From Clostridiales bacterium (lineage in GTDB: Bacteria > Bacillota > Clostridia > TANB77 > CAG-508), in assembly GCA_004554705.1 (NCBI GenBank), contig SFKS01000007.1, forward strand, positions 25,706 to 89,705: a DNA stretch of 64,000 nucleotides, in the 5' to 3' direction. The position numbers were made by a program, and so were the translations under genes. Shown piece after piece: positions 8,668 through 19,527 of this stretch. The notes beneath the pieces are model-generated. The model ran no database searches and was not told the DNA's origin. It was given only the letters and a program-made list of their open reading frames with translations. Numbering within the stretch: the first letter of the stretch is position 1; each line of letters opens with the position of its first letter.

Positions 8668-9525
8668 TTATATAAATTCTTTTTTGTTTATTATTCCATT
8701 AATCCCTATTAGATTTTTAATTTTGATTTTATCTTTTTCTATTTGTTCAAAAGCTTTTATGGCTGTTTTGTGGTATAGTTTTCCTTCGTATATGATGTAA
8801 TCTGCGAAACCATTAATTTTATATTTTTCTGGTATTTCTATTTCCCATCCTTTTATATTTATTCCTGAAAATTTCTTTGAAGTTATGTTTGTGTTTTTGG
8901 GTACATTTATAATTATTGCATTATCTGGAATATCTAATTTGTTTAGCATTTCTTCTGGGAAATCCATATTTACTATTATGTCTGAGCTGTTCAAATTTGT
9001 TTTTATATTATTTGATAGTTTTATTAGTATTCCTAATTCATGATATAAATAATCCACTATTTTTTTAAATTTTTTTGTATTGCTTGTTATTATGTTTAGT
9101 CTTTTTGTATTCCTAGCAATTAACATTATGTTTTCTATTGTTATGTCGTTGTTTTCATTTGTAAGTATTGTAATCTCTCCCGCTTCTATTCTACTTTTTT
9201 TGTACTTATATATTTTTTGTATTACATTATATATTAGGAATTTAGATAATCTTGTACCATCTAGGATATTAATATTGTAGCTATATAGTACATTTTTCGC
9301 TTCTTCATTTTGCATTAACTTTTCTTCTAGTATTACGTTTTTTACACTGTTCTCATATAGATATTTACTTAATTTTTCCATCACTCTTTTTACTGTTTTT
9401 TTTCTACTATTGCCATTTATGGGTATATATATTATTGTTTTGTCTTCTATTTGCTCTTTTTTCAATATGTTAAATATTCTATATATGAATTTTATCTTTT
9501 CAAATTGTTTTACATATATTATCAT
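8668..9525 (-). CDS. Conserved-looking protein of unknown function
   Basis: 285 aa from the ATG at 9525, which is chosen over a GTG at 9534 because an AGGTGAT SD precedes it at proper distance. Lys- and Ile-rich, no signal peptide or transmembrane helix. Alternating hydrophobic strands and helices (for example TIIYIPINGNS, ITILTNENND, LNIITSNTKK, SDIIVNMDF) suggest a Rossmann-like alpha/beta fold, but I see no diagnostic nucleotide-binding motif. It lies between greA and mnmA on the same strand. Function not recognised. Confidence 0.5.
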   Translation of the reverse strand: MIIYVKQFEKIKFIYRIFNILKKEQIEDKTIIYIPINGNSRKKTVKRVMEKLSKYLYENSVKNVILEEKLMQNEEAKNVLYSYNINILDGTRLSKFLIYNVIQKIYKYKKSRIEAGEITILTNENNDITIENIMLIARNTKRLNIITSNTKKFKKIVDYLYHELGILIKLSNNIKTNLNSSDIIVNMDFPEEMLNKLDIPDNAIIINVPKNTNITSKKFSGINIKGWEIEIPEKYKINGFADYIIYEGKLYHKTAIKAFEQIEKDKIKIKNLIGINGIINKKEFI

Positions 9526-9568
9526 AAATATCACCTAAGATATTATATTTATGAAAATTACATTTATG

Positions 9569-10636
9569 TCAAATTATTTTTCCTCCTCCTATTAGAACAT
9601 CATCTATATAGAAAACTACAGATTGTCCTCTAGTTATTGCTCTTTGCGGTTCAGCAAATTCCACTTTTGTAATTCCATTTTTTTCTGGGTATAGTGTTGC
9701 TGTTCCTTCTTTTGCACTATATCTTATTTTTGCTTGAATTTTTATTGGTTTGGTTTTATCTATATCTACTGTGTAATTTATATCTTTTGCATATAATACT
9801 TTCGAGTAAATATCTTTTTCTTCTCCTACGATTAATTTATTATTTTTAATATCTAAATCTATTACATATAGCGGATTTTCGTTCGATATTCCTAGTCCCT
9901 TTCTTTGACCTATAGTATAATGTATCAAGCCTCTATGTGTTCCTAATATTTTTCCTTCTTTATTTACAATTTGCCCTGGTTCTGATTTAACTTTGCCACT
10001 TCTTATTAAAAATCCTGCATAATCATCATCTGGAATAAAGCATATCTCTTGGCTGTCTGGTTTTTTTGCCGTAAGTAGTCTGTGCTGTTTTGCAATTTCC
10101 CTTATTTGCTCTTTATTCTCAAAGTTTCCTAAAGGGAATAAGACCTTTCCTATTATGTTCTTTGGAATATTATATAAAACGTAACTTTGGTCTTTTTTTC
10201 CTGCATTTGATTTTTTGAGTACAAATTGATTGTATTTTTTACTAAACTCAGTTTTTGCATAATGGCCTGTTGCTATGTAATCACATTCTAGTTCCATTGC
10301 TTTCTTGAAAAAGTAATGGAATTTTAAAAATTTATTACATTCTATGCAAGGATTTGGAGTTATTGCATTTTTATATGTTTCTATAAAATTATCTATTACG
10401 CATTCTTTAAATTCTTCTTTAAAGTTTAATGTATAGTGTGGTATTCCTAATTTATCACATACTCTTTTTGCATCTAATATATTATCATTTCCACAGCATT
10501 TACTTTCTTCGCCTTCGTTTTCTGGCTCCCATAACTTCATTGTTGCTCCTATCACTTCATATCCTTGCTCTAATAGTACAATTGCTGCTACACTGCTGTC
10601 TACTCCTCCGCTCATTCCTAATAAAACTCTTTTCAT
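9569..10636 (-). CDS. mnmA: tRNA-specific 2-thiouridylase MnmA
   Basis: 355 aa. Catalyses ATP-dependent 2-thiolation of U34 in tRNA-Lys, -Glu and -Gln. The N-terminal PP-loop is GMSGGVDSSVAA. The catalytic cysteine pair is visible in NPCIECNKFLKF (about residue 103) and QEICFIP (about 198). The C-terminal beta-barrel ends GGGKII. The length is typical. The start overlaps nothing; galE follows upstream 13 nt away on the same strand. Confidence 0.96.
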   Translation of the reverse strand: MKRVLLGMSGGVDSSVAAIVLLEQGYEVIGATMKLWEPENEGEESKCCGNDNILDAKRVCDKLGIPHYTLNFKEEFKECVIDNFIETYKNAITPNPCIECNKFLKFHYFFKKAMELECDYIATGHYAKTEFSKKYNQFVLKKSNAGKKDQSYVLYNIPKNIIGKVLFPLGNFENKEQIREIAKQHRLLTAKKPDSQEICFIPDDDYAGFLIRSGKVKSEPGQIVNKEGKILGTHRGLIHYTIGQRKGLGISNENPLYVIDLDIKNNKLIVGEEKDIYSKVLYAKDINYTVDIDKTKPIKIQAKIRYSAKEGTATLYPEKNGITKVEFAEPQRAITRGQSVVFYIDDVLIGGGKII

Positions 10637-10649
10637 TTTACCATCCCTA

Positions 10650-11669
10650 TTATTTCTGTTTCCTATTTTGGAAATCTTTTTTTATAAAATTCCAGCTATC
10701 TCGGCACATTTCTTCTATACTTTTTTCAGCCTTCCAATTTAGTTCTTTTTCTGCCTTACTTGGATCTGCATAACATGCTGGTATATCACCCGATCTTCTT
10801 TTTCCTATTTTATAGGCTATTTTTACATTGTTTACTTTTTCAAATGTTTTTACTAATTCTAATACTGAATATCCTCTACCTGTTCCTAAATTGTATATTT
10901 TAACACCTGATTCTTTTCTGATTTTTTCTAATGCTTTTAAGTGTCCTTTGCTTAAATCTACTACGTGTATATAGTCTCTTATGCCTGTTCCATCTGGTGT
11001 TGGATAATCATTTCCGAAAATTGTTAATTCTTTGTATTCTCCTATTGCAACCTTCATTATATATGGCATTATGTTGTTAGGTATTCCATTTGGCACTTCA
11101 CCTATTAGTCCGCTTTCATGTGCTCCTATTGGATTGAAATATCTTAATATTGCTACTCTAAAATTTTTATCTGCATTGGCCGTGTCTTGTAGTATTTGCT
11201 CTATCATTAGTTTCGTACTTCCATATGGATTTGTTGTTGATAATGGAAATTCTTCTTTTATTGGTAGTTCTTTTGGATTACCATATACTGTTGCTGAAGA
11301 ACTAAATACTAACTTTTTGCAGTTGTATTTTTTCATTAATTTTAGTAATACCAATGTCCCCGTTATATTGTTATGATAATATTCTATTGGTTTTTCTACT
11401 GACTCTCCTACTGCTTTTAGACCTGCAAAGTGTATAACTGATTCTATTTCTTTTTCCTTGAAAATTTCTTCTATTTTTTCCTCGTCTAATAAGTCTGCTT
11501 TATAAAATTCAAAATCTTTTTTAGTGATTTCTTTTATTTTTTCTAATACTTCTGGTGAACTGTTTGAAAAGTTGTCAACAATAACTAGTTCTTCTCCTGC
11601 TTTTAGTAATTCTACTACAGTATGACTGCCTATATATCCAGTACCTCCTGTTACTAAAATCTTACTCAT
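10650..11669 (-). CDS. galE: UDP-glucose 4-epimerase
   Basis: 339 aa extended SDR enzyme that interconverts UDP-glucose and UDP-galactose with bound NAD. The N-terminal GGTGYIGSH is the NAD-binding glycine motif. The catalytic Ser/Tyr/Lys appear in FSSSATVYG and NPYGSTK. It supplies UDP-galactose for surface glycans, which fits the glycosyltransferases nearby. Length and motifs are canonical. Confidence 0.95.
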   Translation of the reverse strand: MSKILVTGGTGYIGSHTVVELLKAGEELVIVDNFSNSSPEVLEKIKEITKKDFEFYKADLLDEEKIEEIFKEKEIESVIHFAGLKAVGESVEKPIEYYHNNITGTLVLLKLMKKYNCKKLVFSSSATVYGNPKELPIKEEFPLSTTNPYGSTKLMIEQILQDTANADKNFRVAILRYFNPIGAHESGLIGEVPNGIPNNIMPYIMKVAIGEYKELTIFGNDYPTPDGTGIRDYIHVVDLSKGHLKALEKIRKESGVKIYNLGTGRGYSVLELVKTFEKVNNVKIAYKIGKRRSGDIPACYADPSKAEKELNWKAEKSIEEMCRDSWNFIKKDFQNRKQK

Positions 11670-11680
11670 ATATACCCTCC

Positions 11681-14357
11681 TTATTTAGCTTCATATAAAT
11701 TTTTGCCTTCTTCTATGTCTATTTTTAATGGAACCTTTAGTTTTATTACATTTTCCATTTCTTGTTTTAATATTTGCTTTACTTCTTCTTTTTCTTCTGG
11801 AATTACTTCTATTAGTAGCTCATCGTGTACTTGTAATATTATTTTTGATTTTAGATTTTTCTTATTTAGTTCTCTATATATATTTATCATTGCAAGTTTC
11901 ATTATATCTGCTGCTGTTCCTTGTATTGGTGTATTCATTGCAATTCTATTTCCAAATTGTCTTACCATATAGTTGTTTGAGTTTATTTCTGGAACATATC
12001 TTCTTCTATGAAATAGAGTTTCTACATATCCTTCTTTTTTCGCTGTTTCTACAATGTTGTCCATAAAGCTTTTTATTCCTTGATATTTGCTTAAGTATTG
12101 CTCTATATATTGTTTTGCTTCTTTTCTTGATATTTTTAATTGTTCTGACAAACCAAAGTCACTAATTCCATATACTATTCCAAAATTAACTGCTTTTGCT
12201 CTTGTTCTTTGTTCTTTTGTTACCTCTTCAATTGGTGTGTTGAATACTTTTGAAGCTACTTGTGTATGAATGTCTTCATCATCATTAAATGCTTGTATCA
12301 TATGCTCATCATTTGAAATATGAGCTAGTACTCTTAATTCTATTTGAGAATAGTCTGCATCTATAAATATTTTTTCTTGTTCTGGTTTGAAAACCTTGCG
12401 CAAATTTTTTCCTAATTCATTTCTTGTAGGAATATTCTGTAGGTTTGGATCTGTTGAACTTATTCTTCCTGTTGCTGTTACCGTTTGATGAAAGTTTGAA
12501 TGTATTTTGCCTGTTTTAGAATTTATATATGGTATTAGGCCTTCTACATATGTTGAATTTAATTTGCCTATTTGCCTATATTCTAGAAGTTTTTCTATGA
12601 TTGGGTGTGCATATTTTATTTTTTCTAATATTTCTACACCTGTTGAGTATCCTGTTTTGTTTTTTTTGCCCATTGGTAATGCTAACTTTTCGAAAAGAAT
12701 TTCTCCTAATTGTTTTGGAGAATTTATATTAAATTCTTCTCCTGCAAGTTCATAGATTTCTTGTGTTAGCTCTTCTATTCTGTTTTTTAGTTCATCTCCA
12801 AATTCCAGTAGTTGTTTTTTATCTATATATATTCCTTGATATTGCATATCTGCTAAAACCTCTGATAGTGGCATTTCTATTTCATTAAATAATGTTAGTA
12901 CATCTGTTTCTTTCATTCTGTTTGTTAATATATAATATAATTTATTAATTAAGTATACATATATATAGTTCTTTTTATCTAGTTTTTTAGGGTCATCAGC
13001 AGTTTCGAAAAATGTAAGCTGTTTTTCTTGTTGTTCTGTATTTTCCAAATATGTAGATATATCTATTTTTAGATATTCATTTGATAAATAGTCTATTGTA
13101 TATTTGTTTATATTGGAATTTAATAAGTAGCCTGCTATTTCTATATCAAACATTAGATTTGTTGGTTGTATTCCTATTTGTTTTAATAGTATATAGTCTT
13201 GTTTTTGTTTGTATCCAATTTTTAATATGTTTATATTTTCAAAAATTTCTTGTAGAGCTTTTATATCTTTTATTAAGTAAGCTTTGTTAGCTTTTTCTGA
13301 ATATACTGTTATACCTTCTATTATAGTATTTGTTATACCTATTCCGTTTTGCGGTTTTGTTATTAAATAATAATATATTTTTTTATTTTCTTTTATTTCT
13401 TGTTTTAAAGTTTCTAGCTGTTCTCCTGATATTTCTTCTCCTTGCAAATCTGTTATTTGTTCTTCATTGTAGTTTTGCTCTTTTTTTAGGTTAAATCTTT
13501 CTATAAATCTATTGAATTTGAGTTTAGTAAATATTTCTACTACTTTTTGCTTGTCCCATTCTGTAATTTGCATATCTTCTAATTTTTTATCTATTGGTGC
13601 ATTTAAATCAATTGTTCCAAGTTCTCTTGATAGATATGCCATGTCTTCATTTTGTTCAATTTTTTCCTTTAATTTGCCTTTTAAGTTGTCTATATGTTTA
13701 TATATTCCTTCAATATCTTTATAGTCTTTTATTAAATTTATTGCTGTTTTTTCTCCAACTCCTGGTATTCCCGGAATATTGTCTGAGCTATCTCCTGCAA
13801 GTCCTTTTACTTCAATTAAGCTTTTAGGTGAGAGTCCATATTTTTCAATTACTTTCTCTACTGTATAATCCTCTGTTTCAGTTTTTCCTTGTACTGTATG
13901 TGGTATTCTTACTTTTATATGTTCATCTATTAATTGAAAACTATCTCGATCTCCTGTTAATATAGTTACATCTAATTTTTCTTTTTGCCCCCATTTTGCA
14001 AGAGTTCCGGATTATATCATCTGCTTCATATCCTTCTTTTTCGATAACTTTAATATTCATTGCTAATAGTATTTCTTTTAAAATTGGCATTTGAATTGCA
14101 AGTTCATTTGGCATACCTTTCCTATTAGCCTTATATCCTTCATATAATTTGTGTCTATGAGTTGGAGCTTTTAGGTCAAATGTTACTACCATATATTCTG
14201 GTTTTATATCTTCTATTATTTTAAACATTATGCTTAAAAAACCATAAATTGCATTTGTATATGTGCCATCTTCTGTCATCATAAGTTTTGAAGTCATTGT
14301 TCCATAAAACGCTCTATTTAATATGCTGTTTCCATCTATTAGAACTAAATTTTTCAA
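11681..14357 (-). CDS. polA: DNA polymerase I, read through a CGG +1 frameshift
   Basis: Two overlapping frames together encode a 891-aa Pol I, the normal length. The N-terminal frame (ATG at 14357) holds the start of the 5'-3' nuclease (LIDGNSILNRAFYG; GYEADDII) and stops at 13941. The second frame resumes with GTLAKWGQKEKLDVTILTGD and continues through the 5' nuclease, an exonuclease-like domain that lacks the DxE catalytic pair, and the polymerase with motif A (DADYSQIELR), motif B (RAKAVNFGIVYG) and motif C (VHDELLIE). The junction is a single in-frame CGG (14007-14009, codon 117) inside the invariant DDIIGT stretch; dropping C restores Gly. Loss of PolA would be severe, so a dead gene is unlikely. 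Confidence 0.9.
14007..14009 (-). other. CGG +1 frameshift site 3 (polA)
   Basis: Sense strand: ATA ATC CGG AAC TCT in the starting frame. The continuing frame is ATA ATC (C) GGA ACT CTT GCA AAA TGG, which restores the conserved D-D-I-I-G-T. CGG is codon 117. Confidence 0.88.
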
Positions 14358-14455
14358 TATTTACCTCCTTTATTTCATTTTTTTTAAATCTGTTTTGGTT
14401 TAGTTGTTAATTATCTGCTCTATAACTTGTAATTTTTCGCTATGATAATTACTTA

Positions 14456-15031
14456 TTATTTTATATTTTTATTTCTGATGTAGTCACCTTCAAATTCATT
14501 TTCAAGTATATCCATATGTAATCTATCATAATAATTCCCATTCAAAAATATTCCTTCTCTATTACATCCTGTATCTTTAAATCCACATTTTAAATAACAT
14601 CTATGAGCTCTTTCATTTATAGCAATCAGTTCTAATCTTATACTATGTAAATTAAGATATTTAAAACCATATTCTAGTAACAATTTGATAGCTTCAGCCC
14701 CATATCCATTACTTCTGAAGTCTTTATCTCCGATAAATATTCCAAGAACAGCACTTCTTTGGATCCAATTAAAATGCTCTAAACCTATAGTTCCAATTAG
14801 TTTGTTATTATTTAGCTCAACAATATTGAAAACTCTATTTTCATTATTCTTTGCAGAATTTTCAAGCCATTCTTTTTCTCCAGTCAATGTTGTTATTTGT
14901 TCACTTCCACCAATATAGTCAGTTACTTGAAAATCATTCATCCATTCTGTGAATTTTTTAATTTCTTCTTCTGATGCACATCTAGGAGATAAATAAATTC
15001 TATCACCTAACATTTTTTTAAAATATTTCAT
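14456..15031 (-). CDS. GNAT acetyltransferase (RimJ/RimL-like)
   Basis: 191 aa. Matches the Acetyltransf_3 group: an N-terminal GDRIYLSPRC strand, central LIGTIGLEHFNWIQRSAVLGIFIG, and the acetyl-CoA binding region around DFRSNGYGAEAIKLLLEYGF. The C-terminal pattern AINERAHRCYLKCGFKDTG is typical. It probably acetylates a protein N-terminus or a small amine. The substrate cannot be told. It sits downstream of rhuM, separated by about 285 bp without a gene. Confidence 0.85.
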   Translation of the reverse strand: MKYFKKMLGDRIYLSPRCASEEEIKKFTEWMNDFQVTDYIGGSEQITTLTGEKEWLENSAKNNENRVFNIVELNNNKLIGTIGLEHFNWIQRSAVLGIFIGDKDFRSNGYGAEAIKLLLEYGFKYLNLHSIRLELIAINERAHRCYLKCGFKDTGCNREGIFLNGNYYDRLHMDILENEFEGDYIRNKNIK

Positions 15032-15316
15032 AAAACCCTCCTATATATCTGTTCTCTTCTGAGCAAACAATTTCATTCCACATTATTTATTTTGTTTTTT
15101 CTTACTGTGGCATAAGTATCGTTCCTCCTCTGGACTCTTCCTATTTAACTGCTAAAAGTTGTGTACCCTGTCATTACTCCTTAAAACACTTGGTATAACA
15201 ACATCTGGAATCTATTTCAATTCGCCAAAACCACAGATTTTAGCATTTTTCATAAGTTTATGTTTTCTTTTATATATAAAGGTTTGTCCGTTTTTGGGGT
15301 TAAAATATATACCCTC

Positions 15317-16387
15317 CTATTTTTTATCATTTATTTTCTTAGATTTCATTGTTAGCTTATCAAAATCTGATATATAATTTTTATCTTGTTTTACTTTAAA
15401 TTTTTCATATTCTTTTGAAGCCTTTGTGTCAGCATCTAATTTAGAGATTTTTCCTTTCCCATCTAAAATTTTATAATGTCTCATTTTTAAAACATTATCA
15501 ACTTCTTCTTTCCAATCTTTCATATACATTGGTATATTTCTTTCTGCACTATCTTCTGCAATATCAAGAAAAATATTAACAATATTATTTAAATTTTTTA
15601 GTTCTTGCTCATCTAAATAATTTTTAGCAATTACTACATCTGATTTTAGTATTTTTCCATCTGGAGATTCTTTCCAATTTGTCAATCCCATATTAGGTTT
15701 ATTATTATCAACTCTATTATAAATTATCTCTGCCGCAGTTTCACCAGTTATTGCATAATGGAATTTATTTTGTATGCTAGCATAAAATTCTCTAGCAGTA
15801 TCACTAGTATTATCGTAATCTATAGAACACTCTGCAAAAATATCAGTTATTTTCTGGTAAAACATTCTCTCACTAGTTCGAATTAATTTTATTCTTTCTA
15901 GTAATCTTTTAAAATATTCCTGATCAGATTTTCTTCCTTTCATAAATCTATCGTCATCTAATGCAAAACCTTGAATCATATAATCCTTTATAATTGCATT
16001 TGCCCATGTCCTAAATTTAATTGCAGGTTTTGAATTTACTCTAAATCCAATGGAAATAATCATATCAAGATTATAATAGCTAGTAGAATACTGTTGTTTA
16101 TTATCATTTCCCATATGTGCAATTTTTGCACATGTGCTTTCTTTATCTAATTCTTCATCTTTATAGATATTGTTTATATGCCTAGTTATACCTGTTCGGT
16201 CTATTTTAAATAGTTTCGTTAAAGAGTCAATATTTAGCCATACATTTTCATTTTGTAATATAACTTCTATTCTGGTTTGTCCCTCTTCATCATTATAAAA
16301 AATTATATTATTTTCATTTCCAATTAATTTATTTTCCAATAGATATCTCCTTTCGTTCTTTAGCTTTAAAGCATTAGCAGTTGTCAA
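15317..16387 (-). CDS. RhuM-family protein
   Basis: 356 aa. Matches the RhuM virulence/regulatory family (KilA-N/BRO-like N-terminus): NVWLNIDSLTKLFKIDRTGITRHI, then SYYNLDMIISIGFRVNS and FRTWANAIIKDYMIQG. A C-terminal region (about 180-340) contains a Fic/Doc-like or mobile-linked helical domain that I cannot assign firmly. RhuM genes often sit in islands and beside restriction or toxin loci; here it is isolated between a GNAT gene and queH. Codon use is AT-rich like the host and no CGG is in frame. Confidence 0.8.
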   Translation of the reverse strand: MTTANALKLKNERRYLLENKLIGNENNIIFYNDEEGQTRIEVILQNENVWLNIDSLTKLFKIDRTGITRHINNIYKDEELDKESTCAKIAHMGNDNKQQYSTSYYNLDMIISIGFRVNSKPAIKFRTWANAIIKDYMIQGFALDDDRFMKGRKSDQEYFKRLLERIKLIRTSERMFYQKITDIFAECSIDYDNTSDTAREFYASIQNKFHYAITGETAAEIIYNRVDNNKPNMGLTNWKESPDGKILKSDVVIAKNYLDEQELKNLNNIVNIFLDIAEDSAERNIPMYMKDWKEEVDNVLKMRHYKILDGKGKISKLDADTKASKEYEKFKVKQDKNYISDFDKLTMKSKKINDKK

Positions 16388-16471
16388 GTTTTTCTTAACA
16401 ACTGAATTTTATCCTAGATTTTTCTAATATTATTAAAGCTATTTCTTGAATAATACACATAGAATGGAATA

Positions 16472-17011
16472 TTATTTTTTGCAGTTTAAGTATCTGTCTT
16501 CCTCGGAAAATACACATCCACAATATTTTTGCATATATAGTCCAAGTTCTCTTGCTTTTGCTTGTCCTTGTCTGAAGCCTGATCTAAAGTCTATGTATAA
16601 AAAATTTATATCATATTTTTGTGCTAATTCTTCACAGATTTTTTTTAATTGGTCATGTTTTTGATATGGACTCACAAATAAGGTGGTTGTAAAAGTATCA
16701 TAACCATTTTGTTTTGCATATTGTATTGTTTTTTCTAGTCTTACTTTGTAACAATAATTTGTACATCTATTTTCTAAGTCATCTATTACATTTTTACAAA
16801 ATTCTTTTAGACCGTATTCTTCTTCAAATATAGCAGTAATTCCTATATTGTTGGCATAATCCTTTAAGCAATCTCTTCTTGCTTGATATTCTTTATATGG
16901 ATGAATGTTTGGGTTATACCAATAAAGCGTTGGTTCTATATTTTGTTCTCTTAAATTATCTATGCAGTACACACTACATGGTGCACAGCATGTATGCATT
17001 AATAGTTTCAT
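16472..17011 (-). CDS. queH: Epoxyqueuosine reductase QueH
   Basis: 179 aa. The DUF208/QueH type, which reduces epoxyqueuosine to queuosine in tRNA and binds an Fe-S cluster through paired cysteines. Visible are MHTCCAPCSVY at the N-terminus, NRCTNYCYKVRLE in the middle and QKYCGCVFSEED near the C-terminus. Length and cysteine spacing match the family. Stand-alone gene on the minus strand. Confidence 0.93.
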   Translation of the reverse strand: MKLLMHTCCAPCSVYCIDNLREQNIEPTLYWYNPNIHPYKEYQARRDCLKDYANNIGITAIFEEEYGLKEFCKNVIDDLENRCTNYCYKVRLEKTIQYAKQNGYDTFTTTLFVSPYQKHDQLKKICEELAQKYDINFLYIDFRSGFRQGQAKARELGLYMQKYCGCVFSEEDRYLNCKK

Positions 17012-17062
17012 TTTTATTGCTCCTAAAAATTTATTCTTTCTTATATCTTATTATATATTTTT

Positions 17063-17989
17063 TCATTCATTTTCCTTTTTTATTATATATTTAGGTCTAT
17101 TTTTTATTTCTAAATACATTTTCGAAATATATTCTGAAAGTATTCCTATTGATATTAATTGTATGCCCCCTATAAATAGTATTGTTGTAAATATTGAGGC
17201 ATACCCTGGCACATCTCTACCAATAATCAAAGTTTGTAGAATGATTACTATAGTAGAAATTATAGCTATTATGGATATCAAGAAACCTACTAGAATTGAT
17301 GCTTTTAGTGGTGCGGTTGTAAATGATGTTATTCCTTCTATTGCATAAGAAAATAGTTTAAAGAAATTCCATTTTGTTTTTCCTGATGTCCTATCGATAT
17401 TATCTATAAGTATATATTTGGTCTTGAAACCAACCCATGTGAATATACCTTTCGAAAATCTATTATATTCTTTTAAAGATAATACAGCTTCTACAACTTC
17501 TCTTTTCATTATTCTAAAGTCTTGAACATTTTCCTCCATAGGAACAAAAATTTTTATTAATTTATAAAACATTTTTGAGAAAAAGCTTCTAATCGGAGGT
17601 TCTCCTTTTCTATTCTTTCTTTTGGTTGCTACCACATCAAAGTCGCCTTCTTCTATTTGTTTTAACATCTCTAGAATTGTAACTGGTGGATGTTGTAAAT
17701 CAGCATCCATTAATACGACATAATCACCTATAGCACTATTTAAACCTGCATATATTGCTGCTTCTTTTCCAAAATTTCTTGAGAAACTAATCAACTTTAT
17801 ACGACCATCTTGATTTCTTAATTTTTTTATGATTTTCTCAGTGTTATCCTTGCTACCATCATTTATAAAAATTAATTCATATAAATATCTATGCTTTATT
17901 TTTTCTACAACTTTTTTTATTTCATTGTAAAAATTATCTATATTCTCTTCTTCATTGTAGCATGGTACTACTATTGATACAGTTTCCAT
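17063..17989 (-). CDS. GtrB-type polyprenyl-phosphate glycosyltransferase
   Basis: 308 aa. N-terminal GT2 domain: VSIVVPCYNEEENI, IFINDGSKDNT, and DADLQHPP carrying the DxD metal motif. Two transmembrane helices at about 228-250 and 262-285, as in GtrB/DPM-like enzymes that load a sugar onto undecaprenyl phosphate at the inner membrane face. With the GT-C membrane enzymes and the GtrA flippase-like gene nearby it forms a glycan-decoration module. Confidence 0.88.
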   Translation of the reverse strand: METVSIVVPCYNEEENIDNFYNEIKKVVEKIKHRYLYELIFINDGSKDNTEKIIKKLRNQDGRIKLISFSRNFGKEAAIYAGLNSAIGDYVVLMDADLQHPPVTILEMLKQIEEGDFDVVATKRKNRKGEPPIRSFFSKMFYKLIKIFVPMEENVQDFRIMKREVVEAVLSLKEYNRFSKGIFTWVGFKTKYILIDNIDRTSGKTKWNFFKLFSYAIEGITSFTTAPLKASILVGFLISIIAIISTIVIILQTLIIGRDVPGYASIFTTILFIGGIQLISIGILSEYISKMYLEIKNRPKYIIKKENE

Positions 17990-18098
17990 TATGATTTTCC
18001 TCCTAAAATAAATTTATATTTTTTTACTTGTACTTTTTTTTTACTTATATTATAATATATTATATATTTTCGAAAGTAAAGGGGTTAGACTTAAAAAT

Positions 18099-19457
18099 AT
18101 GAATAAACAAAGAATTTTTAATGAAAAAATATTATATTGGTTTATATTCATATTGTATTCAATATTGAATTTATTTTTAATGTTAAGGCATGAACCATGG
18201 AGAGATGAAATACATGCTTGGTTAATGTCTAAAGAGTTATCTTTTTCTGAATTAATAGTAGCTAGTAGATTTGACGGTCATCCAATATTGTGGCACTTAA
18301 TTTTAATGCCTTTTGCTAAAAGCGGTTTTCCAATAATAACTTTAAATATAATTTCATATATTATCATTCTAATTAGTGCGTGGTTATTATTATTTAAGGC
18401 AAAACTATCTTTATTCTTTAAAGTAATCGTGCTGTTCACTATACCTTTTACATATATTTACTCTGCTATTTCTAGAAATTATTGTTTAATTGTTTTGTTT
18501 CTAGTTTTGATTGCTTTATTATATGATAAAAGATATGAAAAACCTATATTGTATAGTATATTAATAGCATTATTAGTACATACTCATTCTCTTGTTTGGG
18601 GTATAGTTGCTGGATTAACTATTACTTTTCATTTTTACGAAATTCTATTGTTCTTTAAACATAAGAACAAAGCAAATATTAAAAAGGTGCTAATAGGTCT
18701 ATCATTAATCGTTGTTAGTACTATATTAGTTGTGTTAGAATTATATGGAACTACTAATACTGATTATGGGGTATCTATAAGCTCATATATTCTTCGTTTT
18801 GTAGGGTTTCTTATAATTATTCTACTCTCTTTCTTAATATTTACCGTATTTAATAAATCATACTTTAAAGAATATTTGATACTCTTTTTTGGATTTTCTT
18901 TTCAAATATTAATATATACATGTGTTTATTCATCAGTTTTGTTTCAAAGATTTATGCTTATATTTGTATTAATTTTATTTTATTTGCTTCTATTATCGAA
19001 AACAGATATGGCAGAGCGAAAGCTTAATATACTTTGTATAATTTATCTATTATTTATGTGCGTATTTGCTTCTAAAAGTTTTTATAATACCATAACACAT
19101 GATGTTAAGTATCCTTACTCTTCTGCACAGGAAATGGCGAACTATATAAATAAAAATTTACCTGCCAACACAACTATTTTAATAGATGCATCCATTATTG
19201 GTCAATCAATTATACCATATCTAGATACCGCTAATTTTTATGATATAGCATACGACTCATATGTTACTTGTGCGAATGTATCACATGATAGAGGAAAAAT
19301 ATTAAATGCTTTAAATAATTTAAATCAAACTTACTCAGGCAAGTATATAATCATATGTAACCATTTTGTATCACTAGATTCTAGTTATGCAGAGCTGATT
19401 TTTGAAACTAAACTTAGTATGGTTAATGAAATTTTCTCATTATATTACATATATTAG
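18099..19457 (+). CDS. Multi-pass GT-C glycosyltransferase-like membrane protein
   Basis: 452 aa with about ten to eleven hydrophobic segments. The first extracytoplasmic loop begins LRHEPWRDEIHAWLMSKE, with the acidic D/E pair expected for a GT-C catalytic base. A second conserved-looking stretch, DGHPILWHLILMPF, follows. GT-C enzymes use polyprenyl-phosphate sugars on the outer membrane face. It is divergent from the GtrB-like gene, consistent with use of its product. The exact family is not assigned. Confidence 0.75.
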   Translation: MNKQRIFNEKILYWFIFILYSILNLFLMLRHEPWRDEIHAWLMSKELSFSELIVASRFDGHPILWHLILMPFAKSGFPIITLNIISYIIILISAWLLLFKAKLSLFFKVIVLFTIPFTYIYSAISRNYCLIVLFLVLIALLYDKRYEKPILYSILIALLVHTHSLVWGIVAGLTITFHFYEILLFFKHKNKANIKKVLIGLSLIVVSTILVVLELYGTTNTDYGVSISSYILRFVGFLIIILLSFLIFTVFNKSYFKEYLILFFGFSFQILIYTCVYSSVLFQRFMLIFVLILFYLLLLSKTDMAERKLNILCIIYLLFMCVFASKSFYNTITHDVKYPYSSAQEMANYINKNLPANTTILIDASIIGQSIIPYLDTANFYDIAYDSYVTCANVSHDRGKILNALNNLNQTYSGKYIIICNHFVSLDSSYAELIFETKLSMVNEIFSLYYIY

Positions 19458-19466
19458 TATGATTTT

Positions 19467-19509
19467 AAAAATGTGCTTAAACTTTTTTATTCCTAAGCAC
19501 ATTTTTTTA
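19467..19509. terminator. Bidirectional terminator between convergent glycosyltransferases
   Basis: Inverted repeat AAAAATGTGCTTA ... TAAGCACATTTTT with T-runs on both strands, placed between the convergent genes ending at 19457 and 19528. Confidence 0.85.
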
Positions 19510-19527
19510 TTGGTTAATAACCAGTAT

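Noticed and set aside
15032..15316. Hidden gene between the GNAT and rhuM genes
   Set aside because: No frame longer than about 70 codons with SD or domain; it looks like intergenic or decayed sequence.
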